A stretch of DNA of 8,278 nt from Dehalococcoidales bacterium (GTDB taxonomy: Bacteria > Chloroflexota > Dehalococcoidia > Dehalococcoidales > UBA3254). The translations under genes were made by a program, and so were the position numbers. This document shows, piece after piece, positions 6,851 to 8,278 of this stretch. The stretch covers positions 1 to 8,278 of the forward strand of contig JAQULX010000102.1 in NCBI GenBank assembly GCA_028718465.1, given 5' to 3'. The notes below the pieces were generated by a model. The model did no database searches and had not been told where the DNA came from. It saw only the letters and a list, made by a program, of their open reading frames with translations. Each line of letters starts with the position of its first letter. The first letter of the stretch is position 1.

Positions 6851-8140
6851 TCAAATGACTTTGGCTTGCTTTAATATAAGAAGGTCCTCAAATGACAGGC
6901 CAAGATCTTTAACATAGATTTCTTCATTGTGCTCGCCAATAAGCGGGGCACGGCGCCTTATTTTAATCGGAGCTTCACTTAGCTTGATATACGCGCCGGG
7001 ATAAGCAAAAGAAGTTCCCAGCTCAGGGTGTTCGACTTCTTCCCAGAAGCCCCTTGCATTGAGCTGTTCGAATTCCATCATATCGCTCGGGGTAAGCAGA
7101 GGATATAACATGATACCCCTCTTCTGAGCGCCCTCCCAGAGTTCCGCCTTGGTATGCTGCATGAAAAAATTGCTCAGGCATTGCGTGATTTCATCTACCG
7201 CCTGTTGAGATGTTGCTTCCCAATTCCAGGTCCTCCAATCCACATTCTTAAGAGCGTCGTTGGCCGCACCCTCTTCTATCACCCATCTGGTCAACCCGTT
7301 CGTACTGGGCAGGCATCCGGTCTCTACGAAGGGGAAGAACCTCACACAACCGTCTTTACATTGATAGATAATGGGGATCTTGACGTATTTAATACCATCA
7401 CTCCCGCCTCCGGATTGGGCGCGCATCCAACTTTTACCCGAGCGTTTGGTGATAATTTTATCTACTTCCCAGAGACCCTGGACCTCAGGCCCTGATGCCA
7501 GGGCTAAAGAGAGTTGTCCCGGAGCATCCACATGTTGTCCTTCTCCAGTCAGGTTTCTCTGATAACCCGCTGTCAAGGTACCTATCGCGGCACATGTGGA
7601 AGCGAACAAATACGCTATAGGGAAGCTGGGCATAAGAGGAGCACCTTCAGGATCACCGGTCACATAAGCTACTCCGGACAACGCCCAGAGCACCAGGTCC
7701 GTAGACTGGAAATCTTTATAAGGACCGGTCTGGCCGAAGCTAGTGATGGATGTCAAAACTATACCTGGGTTTATCTGACTCAATGCCTCATATCCCAGGC
7801 CCAGCTTCTCCAGATAGCCAGGTTCAAAGGACTCCAGAACAAAATCAGCTCTTTTGACCAGTTTTTTAAAAATATCCTGTCCATCGACCGTTTCAATATC
7901 GAGGGTAATTCCTCTTTTATTAGAATTGAAACCCCACCAGAAGAGGCTATTCTCCGGTCTGGGGATATCCCTGTAAAAAGGACCAAGCCGGCGGGCAGGG
8001 TCACCACCGGGTTTTTCAATCTTGATAACATCGGCCCCCAGGTCACCCAGCAGCTTACCGCACAAAAACCCTCTTTCGTTGGTTAAATCCAGAATACGGT
8101 ACGGACTGAGTAAACCTTCAGTTTGATTAGCTTCGTTCAC
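6851..8140 (-). CDS. CaiB/BaiF family (class III) CoA-transferase, catalytic Asp replaced by Tyr
   Basis: This 429-aa protein has the class III CoA-transferase layout. The N-terminal Rossmann half carries ILDLT (16-20) and LGADVIKIEKPGGDPAR (34-50). VLESFEPGYLEKLGLGYE (101-118) follows, then TG.GQHVD (198-205) and the family C-terminus APLIGEHNEEIY (398-409). Family members move CoA between acyl-CoA and a carboxylic acid through an aspartyl-CoA intermediate in the cytoplasm. Counting back from the TGxGQ motif, the column of the catalytic Asp (D169 in formyl-CoA transferase) holds Tyr177 (codon TAT, 7610-7612) in the stretch FPIAYLFAS. The protein may therefore be inactive alone, a structural partner of the next gene's product, or use another chemistry. 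The start is GTG at 8138-8140 with AGGAGG (8145-8150) four bases upstream. The downstream CoA-transferase follows after 23 bp. The family is certain; substrate and activity are not. Confidence 0.9.
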   Translation of the reverse strand: MNEANQTEGLLSPYRILDLTNERGFLCGKLLGDLGADVIKIEKPGGDPARRLGPFYRDIPRPENSLFWWGFNSNKRGITLDIETVDGQDIFKKLVKRADFVLESFEPGYLEKLGLGYEALSQINPGIVLTSITSFGQTGPYKDFQSTDLVLWALSGVAYVTGDPEGAPLMPSFPIAYLFASTCAAIGTLTAGYQRNLTGEGQHVDAPGQLSLALASGPEVQGLWEVDKIITKRSGKSWMRAQSGGGSDGIKYVKIPIIYQCKDGCVRFFPFVETGCLPSTNGLTRWVIEEGAANDALKNVDWRTWNWEATSQQAVDEITQCLSNFFMQHTKAELWEGAQKRGIMLYPLLTPSDMMEFEQLNARGFWEEVEHPELGTSFAYPGAYIKLSEAPIKIRRRAPLIGEHNEEIYVKDLGLSFEDLLILKQAKVI

Positions 8141-8194
8141 TTAACCTCCTCACCGGACTTATTTCAAGCCGTATCCCGGAATCTATTCCCCGGG

Positions 8195-8278
8195 CTATTT
8201 AATCAATTCCACATGGAAGTCCAGGACACTTCCCGTACGATCGGATTTGTCTTTGAATACTGCATTGATCGGCATACC
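8195..8278 (-). CDS. C-terminal end of a DUF35-type OB-fold (acyl-CoA-associated) protein, partial
   Basis: An open frame enters from the right edge and ends at TAG (8195-8197), giving the last 27 residues of a protein. They read G-M-P-[IV]-x-A-V-F, then a polar stretch, then R-T-G-S-V-L-D-F. This resembles the closing strands of the OB-fold in DUF35 proteins, which typically have an AVF(K/R) strand and an RTGSILDI strand. Such proteins usually pair an N-terminal zinc ribbon with the OB-fold and act as partners of thiolases or related acyl-CoA enzymes. The gene lies 54 bp upstream of the first CoA-transferase on the same strand, so co-transcription is likely. Only the tail is visible, so the family call is tentative and the zinc ribbon cannot be checked. 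Confidence 0.55.
   Translation of the reverse strand, partial: GMPINAVFKDKSDRTGSVLDFHVELIK

Noticed and set aside
7514..8086. A 190-codon open frame on the plus strand
   Set aside because: Antisense to the first CoA-transferase, whose family motifs are clear throughout; the translation has no recognisable domain.
8175..8194. GC-rich imperfect inverted repeat just after the stop codon of the DUF35-like gene
   Set aside because: The stem needs a two-base bulge and a very small loop, and no T-run follows in the direction of transcription. Too weak to call a terminator.

Overview
The window is a single block of bacterial genes, all on the minus strand, so transcription runs from high to low coordinates. 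Base composition is moderate, genes are tightly packed, and most starts have strong AGGAGG-type ribosome binding sites. The binding proteins are lipoproteins with a Thr/Pro/Ala-rich linker after the lipid-anchored Cys. This style, together with class III CoA-transferases and a branched-chain-type ABC importer, suggests an anaerobic or syntrophic organism. A Dehalococcoidia-like Chloroflexota is my first guess and a Clostridia or deltaproteobacterial lineage my second. That is inference from style; no marker gene is present.

In order of transcription, region 1 (8278-5613) is acyl-CoA metabolism. It holds the last 27 residues of a protein resembling a DUF35 OB-fold protein, then two adjacent CaiB/BaiF (class III) CoA-transferases, 429 and 404 aa, separated by 23 bp. 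The downstream one keeps the catalytic Asp (D175). The upstream one has Tyr177 at the same alignment column, so the pair may be an asymmetric heteromer.

Region 2 (5612-5410) is an AT-rich 203-bp gap with a candidate promoter. Region 3 (5409-2774) is a tandem duplication of a whole gene for a periplasmic-binding-type lipoprotein. The copies are both 430 aa, differ at 17 residues by hand count, and sit exactly 1343 bp apart.

Region 4 (2773-1) starts with a gap carrying a perfect 13-bp stem-loop. The permeases livH and livM and the ATPase livG follow, each overlapping the next by 8 nt. livG runs off the left edge a few residues before its expected end; a livF would be expected beyond it.

The working model is that the duplicated lipoproteins capture an organic acid or amino acid, LivHMG(F) import it, and the CoA-transferase pair converts it, or an intermediate, to a CoA thioester for beta-oxidation-like breakdown in which the DUF35 protein would partner a thiolase. 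The substrate cannot be read from the sequence.
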